This document shows positions 1 to 7,835 of a stretch of DNA of 64,000 bases, in pieces. How positions within the stretch are numbered: the first letter of the stretch is position 1; each line of letters begins with the position of its first letter. The DNA is from Streptomyces sp. SS1-1 (GTDB lineage Bacteria; Actinomycetota; Actinomycetes; Streptomycetales; Streptomycetaceae), in assembly GCF_008973465.1 (NCBI RefSeq), contig NZ_WBXN01000004.1, positions 5,992,501-6,056,500 on the forward strand, read 5' to 3'. The position numbers and the translations under genes are program-made. The notes under the pieces are model-generated. The model saw only the letters and a list, made by a program, of their open reading frames with translations, made no database searches and was not told where the DNA came from.

Positions 1-1
1 C

Positions 2-124
2 ACCGACCTCTCCTCCGGCGAGTACACGGTCATCGCCGCCGGTTACCCGCCGGTCGCCACCGTGCTCCAGGTCGCCCGCGGCGGGCGCACGGAACGCGAC
101 CTCCAGCTCGGGCACGAGGACTGA
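2..124 (+). CDS. C-terminal end of a beta-sandwich (carboxypeptidase-regulatory-like) domain protein, partial
   Basis: Only the last 40 codons are in the window; the gene starts upstream. The residues (SGEYTVIAAGYPP, then an alternating hydrophobic strand and a charged end) match the last strands of a carboxypeptidase-regulatory-like or Cna-B beta-sandwich, in which a glycine-tyrosine turn precedes a V-x-L-x-V strand. In actinomycetes such domains often sit at the C-terminus of exported proteins or MFS transporters, but the rest of this protein is not visible and the parent cannot be named. The stop is TGA at 122-124. Confidence 0.55.
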   Translation, partial: TDLSSGEYTVIAAGYPPVATVLQVARGGRTERDLQLGHED

Positions 125-308
125 CCCCGCCGCACGACCCGGCGCTGTCCTGCGGGAAAGGGGCGCGGCCGGATCTTTCCGCCCCCGCGCGCGCCGTTGT
201 GAACCCGGTACATCAATTCCCCTATTGCCACACATCCCCGAGGCGGGGACCCGTACGGTGGTGGGGGCGCGCAGATCTTGCGGACCGTGGGGAGAGAGGG
301 CCTGGGCC

Positions 309-2744
309 ATGGACCGTGGCACCGAAAGGGACGGCACGGCGACGGAGCACGCCGCGACCGGACGCATCCCGCTCGCCGTGGTGGTGGTCGACCGCGCGGG
401 GCTCGTCTCCCACTGGAGCTCCGGCGCGCGCCGCCTGTTCGGCGCCACCAAGGAGGAGGCGATCGGGCACCCCGCCGTCGATCTCCTGCCGGTGTCGGGG
501 GCCCTGCCCGAGGACGACGACCTCTCGCCGTACGGGCCGTACGGCGCCTACGACGACCCGGGGCACGACCTGGAGACGTCCCTCGACGGACGGCTGTACT
601 ACCCCGCCGCGGGCCGGGCCCGGCTGACCGTGCCCGAGCGGGACCGCGTCGACGTCCTGTGGTGGGCCTACCCGCTGGTGGGTCCCGGCCCCGAGCGGCT
701 GCTCGTCCTCGGCGCCGACGTCGGCCGGCTCCAGCGGGAAGCCGGGGGAGAGGACCCCGGCTTCGACCGGGTCGCGCCCGCCTTCGCCCTGCACACCGAC
801 TTCCCCGGCGCCGAGGAGCTCGCCTCCAAGCTCCCCGAGATCCTGCCCAGCATGAGCGTCGACGAGAGCGCCCGGATCGTCGGCCAGATCCTCGAACTCG
901 GCTACCCCGTCCTGGAGTTCAGCCAGCACGACCGGGTCCCCGTCACCCCCGACTGGGGCGTGCCCCGGCGGGTGGAGCGCCGCGCCCGCCGGGAGCGGGC
1001 CGCCCGGGCCGCCGCCCACGGCTTACCGGCGCCGGCCGACGACCCCGACGAAGGTGAGGACCTGGAGTACGCCGCCGTACGCGAGCGCCTGGAGTTCCTC
1101 AACGAGGTCAGCGGACGCATCGGCACCTCCCTCGACCTGGCGCGCACCATCGTCGAGGTCAGCAAGGCCGTCGTACCCCGGTTCACCGACGTCGCCGGCA
1201 CCTATCTGCGCGAACAGGTCGTCGCCGGCGAGGGGTTCCCCGACGGGGTGCCCGACACCACCACGATGTGGCACCGCGTCGCCCTCGAACACACCGACGA
1301 ACCCGGCCGCTGGGACGACGTCGTCCCGGTCGGCGAGGCCATGCCCTTTCCGGCCCACACCCCGTTCTTCCAGTGCATGACCACCGGCGAGCCCGTGCTC
1401 GTCCCGCGGATCAGCCCCGAGATGGGCCACGCCATCGCGTCCCAGTTCGAGAAGCGCGACATCCGCCCGCTGATCACCGGCCGCTCGATGCTGGTCGTCC
1501 CGCTCAAGGCCCGCAACGTCGTCCTCGGCTTCATGATCCTGCTGCGCCACCCCGAGCGCGTCGAGTTCAACGACATGGACCGCGTCACCGGCGCCGAACT
1601 CGCCGCCCGAGCGGGCCTCGTACTCGACAACGCCCGTATGTACACCTACCAGGAGAGCGTCGCCGAGACCCTCCAGGACAGCATGCTGCCGCAGATCCCC
1701 CGGCGCATGGCGGGCTGCGACATCACCACCCGGTATCTGCCGGGCACGCTGCTCGGACGGGTCGGCGGCGACTGGTTCGACTCGGTCAAGCTGCCCGGCG
1801 CCCGGACCGCCCTCGTCGTCGGCGACGTCATGGGCCACGGCCTCAACTCCGCCGCCATGATGGGCCAGTTGCGCACGGCCGTACAGACCATGGCCGCCCT
1901 GGACCTGCCGCCCGCCCAGCTGCTGCGCAACCTCGACGACCTCGCCCAGCGCCTCGGCGACAACTACCTCGCGACCTGCCTGTACGTCGTCTACGACCCC
2001 CTCGCGGGTGAGCTGCTCCTCGCCAACGCCGGTCACATCCCGCCCGTCCTGGTCCGCGCCGACAGCGGGCACGGCGAACTGCTCGACCTGCCCACGGGCG
2101 CGCCGATCGGCGTCGGCGGCGTGCCCTTCGAGGAGGTCCGCGTACGCGTCGAGCCCGGCGACCGGATCGTCATGTGCACCGACGGCCTGGTCGAGCTGCG
2201 CGGCGAAGACATCGGTGTCAGGCTCGCCGTCCTGTGCGCATCCGCCGCCCACCCGGCCGCGTCCATGGACGAGGCGTGCGACACGATCATCCGCGCCCTC
2301 AACCCCCGCGACGGCCGTAAGGACGACGTCGCCCTGCTCATGGCCCGCCTCAACGGCATCGCCCCCGCCGACGTCGCCGTGCACCGCCTCGCCCGTGACC
2401 CGGCCGAGGCGGGCCGCGCCCGCGCCCTCGTGCGCGAGCGACTGCGCGCCTGGGGCCTGACCCGGCTCGCCGGAACCGCCGAACTGCTGGTGAGCGAACT
2501 CGTCACCAACGCCGTGCGGCACTCCCGCGACCGCCCCGTGGAACTGCGGCTCGTCCGGGGCGAGACGCTGCTGTGCGAGGTGGACGACGACGGCCACGAG
2601 CTGCCCACCCTGCTGGACACCGGCCCCGAGGACGACGCCGGGCGAGGGCTGCTCGTCGTGAGCGCGCTCGCCCGCGCCTGGGGAGCGAGCCGTACGGGCA
2701 CCGGCAAGACCGTCTGGTTCGAGCTGACGCTCCCCGGCCGCTGA
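309..2744 (+). CDS. PAS-GAF-SpoIIE (PP2C) phosphatase with C-terminal HATPase domain
   Basis: An 811-residue cytoplasmic signalling protein. Visible in order: a PAS-like segment (about residues 20-70), a GAF domain (about 296-444), a PPM/SpoIIE serine phosphatase domain (about 452-660, with GDVMGHG near 505 and CTDGLVE near 623 carrying metal-binding acids) and a GHKL/HATPase domain like anti-sigma kinases (about 690-811, N-box SELVTNAVRHS near 729, then DDAGRGLLVV). This architecture is the common Streptomyces type that dephosphorylates anti-sigma-factor antagonists and may itself phosphorylate or bind partners. I chose the ATG at 309 because GGGAGAGAGG lies upstream; an in-frame start at 225 would add 28 poorly conserved residues. 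Codon 239 (1023-1025) is TTA, so translation should depend on bldA tRNA. The partner sigma pathway is not identifiable here. Confidence 0.92.
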   Translation: MDRGTERDGTATEHAATGRIPLAVVVVDRAGLVSHWSSGARRLFGATKEEAIGHPAVDLLPVSGALPEDDDLSPYGPYGAYDDPGHDLETSLDGRLYYPAAGRARLTVPERDRVDVLWWAYPLVGPGPERLLVLGADVGRLQREAGGEDPGFDRVAPAFALHTDFPGAEELASKLPEILPSMSVDESARIVGQILELGYPVLEFSQHDRVPVTPDWGVPRRVERRARRERAARAAAHGLPAPADDPDEGEDLEYAAVRERLEFLNEVSGRIGTSLDLARTIVEVSKAVVPRFTDVAGTYLREQVVAGEGFPDGVPDTTTMWHRVALEHTDEPGRWDDVVPVGEAMPFPAHTPFFQCMTTGEPVLVPRISPEMGHAIASQFEKRDIRPLITGRSMLVVPLKARNVVLGFMILLRHPERVEFNDMDRVTGAELAARAGLVLDNARMYTYQESVAETLQDSMLPQIPRRMAGCDITTRYLPGTLLGRVGGDWFDSVKLPGARTALVVGDVMGHGLNSAAMMGQLRTAVQTMAALDLPPAQLLRNLDDLAQRLGDNYLATCLYVVYDPLAGELLLANAGHIPPVLVRADSGHGELLDLPTGAPIGVGGVPFEEVRVRVEPGDRIVMCTDGLVELRGEDIGVRLAVLCASAAHPAASMDEACDTIIRALNPRDGRKDDVALLMARLNGIAPADVAVHRLARDPAEAGRARALVRERLRAWGLTRLAGTAELLVSELVTNAVRHSRDRPVELRLVRGETLLCEVDDDGHELPTLLDTGPEDDAGRGLLVVSALARAWGASRTGTGKTVWFELTLPGR

Positions 2745-2871
2745 CGTCCGGCGGAGGTTGCGGACGAGACGCGTGAAGGTGTGCGCCGGGCGCTTGTCGG
2801 CACCGGCCCGGCCGCGATAGACCGGATCCGCCCTTAGGTGGTCGCCGGTCGTGTTCCAGGGGGAGTCGGTC

Positions 2872-3597
2872 ATGAGCGTGACGAGTCGGTACCGGGACGC
2901 CTGGGAGGGCTTCTGGAGCGAGGCGCCCGAGGAGCGGGGCGCCGTGTTCTGGGACGCGGAGCCCGCGCTGACCGCGGCCCGCCATCTGCCCCTGCTGGAA
3001 CCGCACCTGACCGCACCCGACCTGGTGATGATCGACCTGGGCTGCGGCAACGGCACCCAGACCCGTTTCCTCGCCGACCGCTTCCCGCGCGTCGTCGGCG
3101 CCGACCTCTCCGCCGCGGCCCTCGACCACGCCCGCCGGGCCGACCCGGCCGGGCAGGCGGCGTACCGGCTGCTCGACGTCGTGGACAAGGCGGAGGTCCA
3201 GACGCTGCACGCCGAGTTCGGCGACGCCAACCTCTATGTGCGCGGTGTCCTGCACCAGGCCGAGCCCGGCGACCGGCAGGCGATGGCGGACGCGCTCGCC
3301 ACGCTGGCCGGTGAGCGCGGCCGGGTCCTCCTCGTCGAACCCTCCGAGGCCGCCAAGCGCGTCCTCATGGGCCTGGCACAGGGCCCCGCCGGGCCGCCGC
3401 CCAAGCTGGCCCCCGTCCTGCGGCACGGCATCGCCCCGGGCGAGGTGAGCGACGACGCGCTGACCGGGTATCTGCGCTCGGCCGGCCTCGACGTGCTCGC
3501 GAGCGGCACGCTGCCGCTGGCCACCACCGAACACGGCCCCGACGGCACCCGGATCGAACTGCCGTCGACGTGGATCGTGGCGGGGCGACGGCCTTAG
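2872..3597 (+). CDS. class I SAM-dependent methyltransferase
   Basis: 241 residues with a Rossmann methyltransferase core: motif I DLGCGNGTQTRFLADRFP (about residues 55-72), an acidic end of strand 2 (VVGADLS) and a post-motif segment carrying ALATLAGERGRVLLVEP. The substrate is not evident; no metal or DNA-binding domain is present. The start is the ATG at 2872, preceded by GGGGGAGTCGGTC; an in-frame start at 2851 is less likely. The 3' end overlaps the convergent universal stress protein gene by four bases. Confidence 0.85.
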   Translation: MSVTSRYRDAWEGFWSEAPEERGAVFWDAEPALTAARHLPLLEPHLTAPDLVMIDLGCGNGTQTRFLADRFPRVVGADLSAAALDHARRADPAGQAAYRLLDVVDKAEVQTLHAEFGDANLYVRGVLHQAEPGDRQAMADALATLAGERGRVLLVEPSEAAKRVLMGLAQGPAGPPPKLAPVLRHGIAPGEVSDDALTGYLRSAGLDVLASGTLPLATTEHGPDGTRIELPSTWIVAGRRP

Positions 3598-4010
3598 GCA
3601 GCCGTCGGCACGCAGAGCACCGGAAGGTACGACAGGTGCAGGAGCTTGTGCGGGGTGGAGCCCAGCAGGGCGCCCCGCAGCGGGCTCTCGCCCCAGGTGC
3701 CCACGACGATGCAGCGTGCCCCGTGCCGGGACGCGGCGTCGAGCAGCGCCTCCGCCGGCTTCTGGTCGATGACCTCCACGGTCGCCGCCACCCCCGCCTT
3801 CCCGGCGACGTCGACGGCGTGCTCCAGGGCCGTCCGGCCGGTCTCCCGCAGGGCGTCCCGGTGCGCGGCGTACTCCTCGCCGAGCGAACCCGGCGCCGCC
3901 GCCCCGTAGACCAGCACGAGGGTGTCGCCGAACGCGGCCGCCACCTCCACGGCGACGGAGAGCGCGCGGACCGCGCCCGGGGACTCGTCGTAACCGCACA
4001 CCACGGGCAT
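3594..4010 (-). CDS. universal stress protein (UspA family)
   Basis: A 138-residue single-domain Usp. It has the N-terminal strand VVCGYDESPGA and the C-terminal nucleotide-binding signature G-x2-G-x9-G-S: VVGTWGESPLRGALLGSTPHKLLH, followed by the final strand YLPVLCVPT. Proteins with this glycine pattern usually bind ATP and dimerise. The gene begins one base after the stop of the APC permease, so the two form one transcript and the Usp domain may act as a soluble regulator of the transporter, as seen for other transporter-Usp pairs (inference). The C-terminus overlaps the convergent methyltransferase gene. Confidence 0.92.
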   Translation of the reverse strand: MPVVCGYDESPGAVRALSVAVEVAAAFGDTLVLVYGAAAPGSLGEEYAAHRDALRETGRTALEHAVDVAGKAGVAATVEVIDQKPAEALLDAASRHGARCIVVGTWGESPLRGALLGSTPHKLLHLSYLPVLCVPTAA

Positions 4011-4011
4011 G

Positions 4012-5505
4012 TCAGGACTCCTTGCCGTGCACGAGGTCGGGGTCGGCCACGTCGGGGCGCTCCTCCCAGAACGCCGGGGCCATCAGCCGCCACACCACCA
4101 TCAGCACCACGCCCGCGAGGGTGATGCCGATGCCGATGACCAGCGGCGGGCCGAGCCCGAACCAGGAGACGCCGCTGTAGGAGTTGGCGGGGTCGGACAT
4201 GTCGGCGACCGACTCGACGAGCAGCCAGGCCAGCAGCCCGGCGCCGACGACCGGGCCGAAGCCGATCAGCAGGAAGTTGCGGACGCTCTCGGTGAGGTGA
4301 CGCCGGTAGTAGACGGCGCACGCGAGGCCGGTGAGCGCGTAGTAGAAGGCGATCAGCAGGGACAGCGCGGTGAGCGAGTCGAACAGGGCGTTCTCGCTGA
4401 TCTGCCGGACCACCAGGTACCAGGCGATGGCGATGCCCGCCACCCACCAGGTGCTCACGTCGGGCGTGCGGAACCGGTGGTGGATGTGCCCGAAGTGGGC
4501 CGGCAGGGCGTACCGGCGGGCCATGGACAGCGCGGTGCGCGAGGCCGGGATGATCGTGGTCTGCGTGGACGCCAGACCGGACGTGGACACCGCCAGCAGC
4601 ACCACCCAGTCCCAGCCGCCCATCACCTTGCCCGCGAGGAGGGCGAAGATGAACTCCTCCTCGTCGGCGTTCTCCGACAGGAACGCCGGACCGGCGTAGG
4701 CCACGACCGCGATGGCCACCGCCACATACGTGACCAGCAGGATGACCGTCGACCACACGGCCGCCTGACCGGGGGCGGTCGCCGAGTTCTCGGTCTCCTC
4801 GGTGAGGTTCACCGCCGACTCCCAGCCCCAGTAGATGAACACGCCCAGCAGCAGCCCCGCCGTCAGCGGCGCGCCGCCCGCGCCGAACGGGTCCAGCCAG
4901 TGGATCGCGGGCTTCACCGCGTCGAGGTCCCCGGTGCCGGCGTACACCCGGTAGAGCGCCACGACCGCGAACGCGAGGAGGCAGGCGACCTGGGCGAGGA
5001 TCAGCGCGTTCTGCACCCGCGCCGACACCTCGGTGCCGATGACGCACACCGCCGTCATCACCAGGATGAGCACCACGGTGAGGATCTGCCGCACCCACTC
5101 GTTGTCGGCCCAGCTGTCCAGGCCGAAGGCGAGCAGCGCGAACGTCACCGCCACGTCCGCCAGCGAGCCGACGACCAGGACACCGGTCATGGTGATGGCC
5201 CAGCCGCCGAGCCAGCCCGCCCACGGCCCCATCGCGCGGGTCACCCAGGAGAAGGTCGTGCCGCAGTCCTGGTCGACCTTGTTGAGGTAGTAGAACGCCG
5301 ACGCGATCAGCAGCATCGGCACGAACGCCGCCAGCATCACGCCGGGCGCGTACACCCCCACCAGCGCCACGATCGGGCCGATCACCGCGGCCAGCGAGTA
5401 CGCGGGCGACGTCGCGTTGAGCCCGATGACGAGCGCGTCGAGGAACCCGATCGCGTCGGGCTTCAACGAGTCCGGCTGCGGGGTGCCCGTACTGGCTTCG
5501 GCCAT
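4012..5505 (-). CDS. APC-family amino acid/amine permease
   Basis: A 497-residue polytopic inner-membrane protein with about 12 predicted hydrophobic helices. Helix 1 carries the APC-type unwound region after an N-terminal amphipathic lead (IGFLDALVIGLNATSPAYSLAAVIG), and helix 6 is also recognisable (FIYWGWESAVNLTEET). It resembles the amino acid-polyamine-organocation superfamily; the substrate is unknown. The start is ATG at 5505 after a purine-rich segment. It is transcribed with the Usp gene directly downstream (one-base gap) and divergently from the DppA-like peptidase operon at 5688. A peptide-derived amino acid is therefore a plausible substrate, but this is inference from position only. 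Confidence 0.9.
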   Translation of the reverse strand: MAEASTGTPQPDSLKPDAIGFLDALVIGLNATSPAYSLAAVIGPIVALVGVYAPGVMLAAFVPMLLIASAFYYLNKVDQDCGTTFSWVTRAMGPWAGWLGGWAITMTGVLVVGSLADVAVTFALLAFGLDSWADNEWVRQILTVVLILVMTAVCVIGTEVSARVQNALILAQVACLLAFAVVALYRVYAGTGDLDAVKPAIHWLDPFGAGGAPLTAGLLLGVFIYWGWESAVNLTEETENSATAPGQAAVWSTVILLVTYVAVAIAVVAYAGPAFLSENADEEEFIFALLAGKVMGGWDWVVLLAVSTSGLASTQTTIIPASRTALSMARRYALPAHFGHIHHRFRTPDVSTWWVAGIAIAWYLVVRQISENALFDSLTALSLLIAFYYALTGLACAVYYRRHLTESVRNFLLIGFGPVVGAGLLAWLLVESVADMSDPANSYSGVSWFGLGPPLVIGIGITLAGVVLMVVWRLMAPAFWEERPDVADPDLVHGKES

Positions 5506-5687
5506 GCTGCCTCACTTCGGTCGTGCCTGACCTCATGAAACAGGGAACGGCCGGGCCCGCCCGGTCTTTGCCGGACTCGCGCGCGATGTCTCACCCGTGT
5601 GCCCAGCCGCCGCCCGCGCCGGGGGTGCGCGCAGGGCGTGGGACCGGTCGTGGCGGGTTCTGACAGGGGCGCGTAACGTGGCGCCCC

Positions 5688-6521
5688 ATGAAGATCCTCA
5701 TCAGCGCCGACATGGAGGGCGCGACCGGCGTGACCTGGCCGGGGGACGTTCTGCCGGGGACACCGCAGTGGGAGCGGTGCCGGGGGATGTTCACCTCGGA
5801 CGTGGACGCGGCCGTGCGCGGCTTCTTCGACGGCGGTGCCGACTCCGTCCTCGTCAACGAGGCCCACTGGAGCATGCGCAACCTGCTGCTCGAACGGCTC
5901 GATGAACGGGCCGAGATGCTGACCGGACGGCACAAGGCGCTGTCGATGGTGGAGGGCGTCCAGCACGGGGACGTCGACGGGATCGCGTTCATCGGCTACC
6001 ACACGGGCGCCGGCATGGAGGGCGTCCTCGCCCACACCTACCTCGCCAACCAGATCACCGGGGTCTGGCTGGACGACGTCCGGGCGAGCGAGGGTCTGCT
6101 GAACGCGCACGTCGTCGCCGAGTACGGCGTCCCCGTCGTCCTCGTCACCGGCGACGACCTGGCCTGCGAGGACGCCCTCGGCTACGCGCCCGAGGCGCTG
6201 AAGGTCGCCGTCAAGGACCACGTCTCCCGGTACGCGGCCGTGTGCCGCACTCCGGCCAGGACCGCCGCCGACATCCGCGCGGCGGCCAGGGACGCCGCCG
6301 CCCTCGCGGTCCGCGGGGAGCCCGTGCAGGCCGGGCCGCACACGGTGGCCGTCGAGTTCGACGCCGAGCACCTGGCGATGGCGGCGACCGTCGTCCCCGG
6401 CGTCGCACGGATCGGGGAGCGCAAGGTGGCGTACACCAGCGAGCGCATGTACGAGGCAATCCGGACCTTCAAGGCGGTCACCACGATCGTCTCGGCCGCG
6501 GTGGAGGAGCAGTATGGCTGA
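5688..6521 (+). CDS. dppA: M55-family D-aminopeptidase (DppA-like)
   Basis: 277 residues. The N-terminus MKILISADMEGATGV carries the M55 zinc ligands (S-x-D-x-E), and a downstream GYHTGAGMEGVLAHTY segment carries further metal-binding histidines and the NEAHWSMRN motif. M55 enzymes such as Bacillus DppA are self-compartmentalising zinc peptidases that cleave D-Ala-D-Ala or related short peptides. Length is normal for the family. It is first in a tightly packed operon, overlapping the M20 peptidase gene by eight bases and followed by S9 and S66 peptidases. That context points to turnover of small or cell-wall-derived peptides. Strict D-amino-acid specificity is known for the family but not shown by sequence. 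Confidence 0.93.
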   Translation: MKILISADMEGATGVTWPGDVLPGTPQWERCRGMFTSDVDAAVRGFFDGGADSVLVNEAHWSMRNLLLERLDERAEMLTGRHKALSMVEGVQHGDVDGIAFIGYHTGAGMEGVLAHTYLANQITGVWLDDVRASEGLLNAHVVAEYGVPVVLVTGDDLACEDALGYAPEALKVAVKDHVSRYAAVCRTPARTAADIRAAARDAAALAVRGEPVQAGPHTVAVEFDAEHLAMAATVVPGVARIGERKVAYTSERMYEAIRTFKAVTTIVSAAVEEQYG

Positions 6522-7818
6522 CGAGCAGGCACTCGAGGAGGTGGTGGCGTTCACGTCCGACCTCATCCGCGTCGACACCACCAACCGGGGCGGCGGCGAC
6601 TGCCAGGAGCGGCCCGCCGCCGAGTACGCGGCGGCCCGGCTCGCGGAGGCGGGCCTGGAGACCACGCTGCTGGAGCGCACGCCCGGCCGCACGAACGTGG
6701 TCGCCCGTATCGAGGGCACCGACCCCTCGGCGGACGCCCTGCTCGTCCACGGGCACCTGGACGTCGTGCCCGCCGAGGCCTCCGAGTGGAGCGTGCACCC
6801 GTTCTCCGGCGAGGTCCGCGACGGTGTCGTCTGGGGCCGGGGCGCCGTCGACATGAAGAACATGGACGCGATGATCCTGTCCGTCGTACGGGCCTGGGCG
6901 CGCCAGGGCGTGCGGCCCCGCCGGGACATCGTGATCGCGTTCACCGCCGACGAGGAGGCCAGCGCCGAGGACGGCTCCGGCTTCCTCGCCGACCGGCACG
7001 CCGCCCTGTTCGAGGGCTGCACCGAGGGCATCAGCGAGTCCGGCGCGTTCACCTTCCACGACGGCTCGGGCCGCCAGATCTACCCGATCTCGGCCGGCGA
7101 GCGCGGCACCGGCTGGCTGCGGCTCACCGCCCACGGCCGGGCCGGCCACGGCTCCCGGGTCAACCGGGAGAACGCGGTGACCCGGCTCGCCGCCGCCATC
7201 ACCCGGATCGGCGACCACGAGTGGCCGGTGCGGCTGACCCCGACCGTGCGCGGCGCCCTCACCGAACTCGCGGAGCTGTACGGCCTGGACACGAGCCTGG
7301 ACGACGTGGACGGCCTGCTGGAGAAGCTCGGCCCCGCCGCCAAGCTCGTCGAGGCGACCGTCCGCAACAGCGCCAACCCGACGATGCTGGAGGCCGGTTA
7401 CAAGGTCAACGTCATCCCGGGCCAGGCCACGGCGTTCGTGGACGGACGGTTCCTGCCGGGCCACGAGGACGAGTTCCGCGCCACCCTCGACGAACTCACC
7501 GGACCCGACGTGGACTGGGAGTTCCACCACCGGGAGGTCGCCCTCCAGTCCCCCCTGGACTCGCCGACGTACGCCCTGATGCGGGCCACCGTCGAGGAGT
7601 TCGCGCCCGAGGGGCACACCGTGCCGTACTGCATGGCGGGCGGCACGGACGCCAAGCAGTTCTCCCGGCTCGGCATCACCGGCTACGGTTTCTCGCCGCT
7701 GAAGCTGCCGGAGGGCTTCGATTACTCGGCCATGTTCCACGGCGTCGACGAACGGGTGCCCGTCGAGGCCCTGCACTTCGGCGTCCGGGTGCTCGACCGG
7801 TTCCTGCGCACGGCTTAG
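6514..7818 (+). CDS. M20-family metallopeptidase / deacylase
   Basis: 434 residues, typical for M20/M25/M40 dizinc hydrolases (carboxypeptidase G2, ArgE and DapE relatives). Visible metal and catalytic motifs are LLVHGHLDVVPAE (His and catalytic Asp), WGRGAVDMKNM (bridging Asp), FTADEEASAEDG (general-base Glu-Glu) and a late CMAGGTDAKQFS plus YSAMFHGVDE containing the last His ligand. A central dimerisation-type insert (TAHGRAGHGSRVNREN) is intact. The start ATG lies inside the end of the DppA-like gene, indicating translational coupling. Likely removes the terminal residue of short peptides or N-acyl amino acids in the same pathway; the exact substrate is unknown. Confidence 0.92.
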   Translation: MADEQALEEVVAFTSDLIRVDTTNRGGGDCQERPAAEYAAARLAEAGLETTLLERTPGRTNVVARIEGTDPSADALLVHGHLDVVPAEASEWSVHPFSGEVRDGVVWGRGAVDMKNMDAMILSVVRAWARQGVRPRRDIVIAFTADEEASAEDGSGFLADRHAALFEGCTEGISESGAFTFHDGSGRQIYPISAGERGTGWLRLTAHGRAGHGSRVNRENAVTRLAAAITRIGDHEWPVRLTPTVRGALTELAELYGLDTSLDDVDGLLEKLGPAAKLVEATVRNSANPTMLEAGYKVNVIPGQATAFVDGRFLPGHEDEFRATLDELTGPDVDWEFHHREVALQSPLDSPTYALMRATVEEFAPEGHTVPYCMAGGTDAKQFSRLGITGYGFSPLKLPEGFDYSAMFHGVDERVPVEALHFGVRVLDRFLRTA

Positions 7819-7835
7819 ACGATCTGGGGGAGACA

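Noticed and set aside
1023..3230. Long minus-strand open frame opposite the SpoIIE phosphatase
   Set aside because: It is a GC-rich shadow: low-complexity Arg/Gly/Ala translation, no family motifs, and it fully overlaps a well-supported gene.
3985..4000. Possible TTA codon in the universal stress protein
   Set aside because: The frame reads GGT TAC, so TTA is out of frame.
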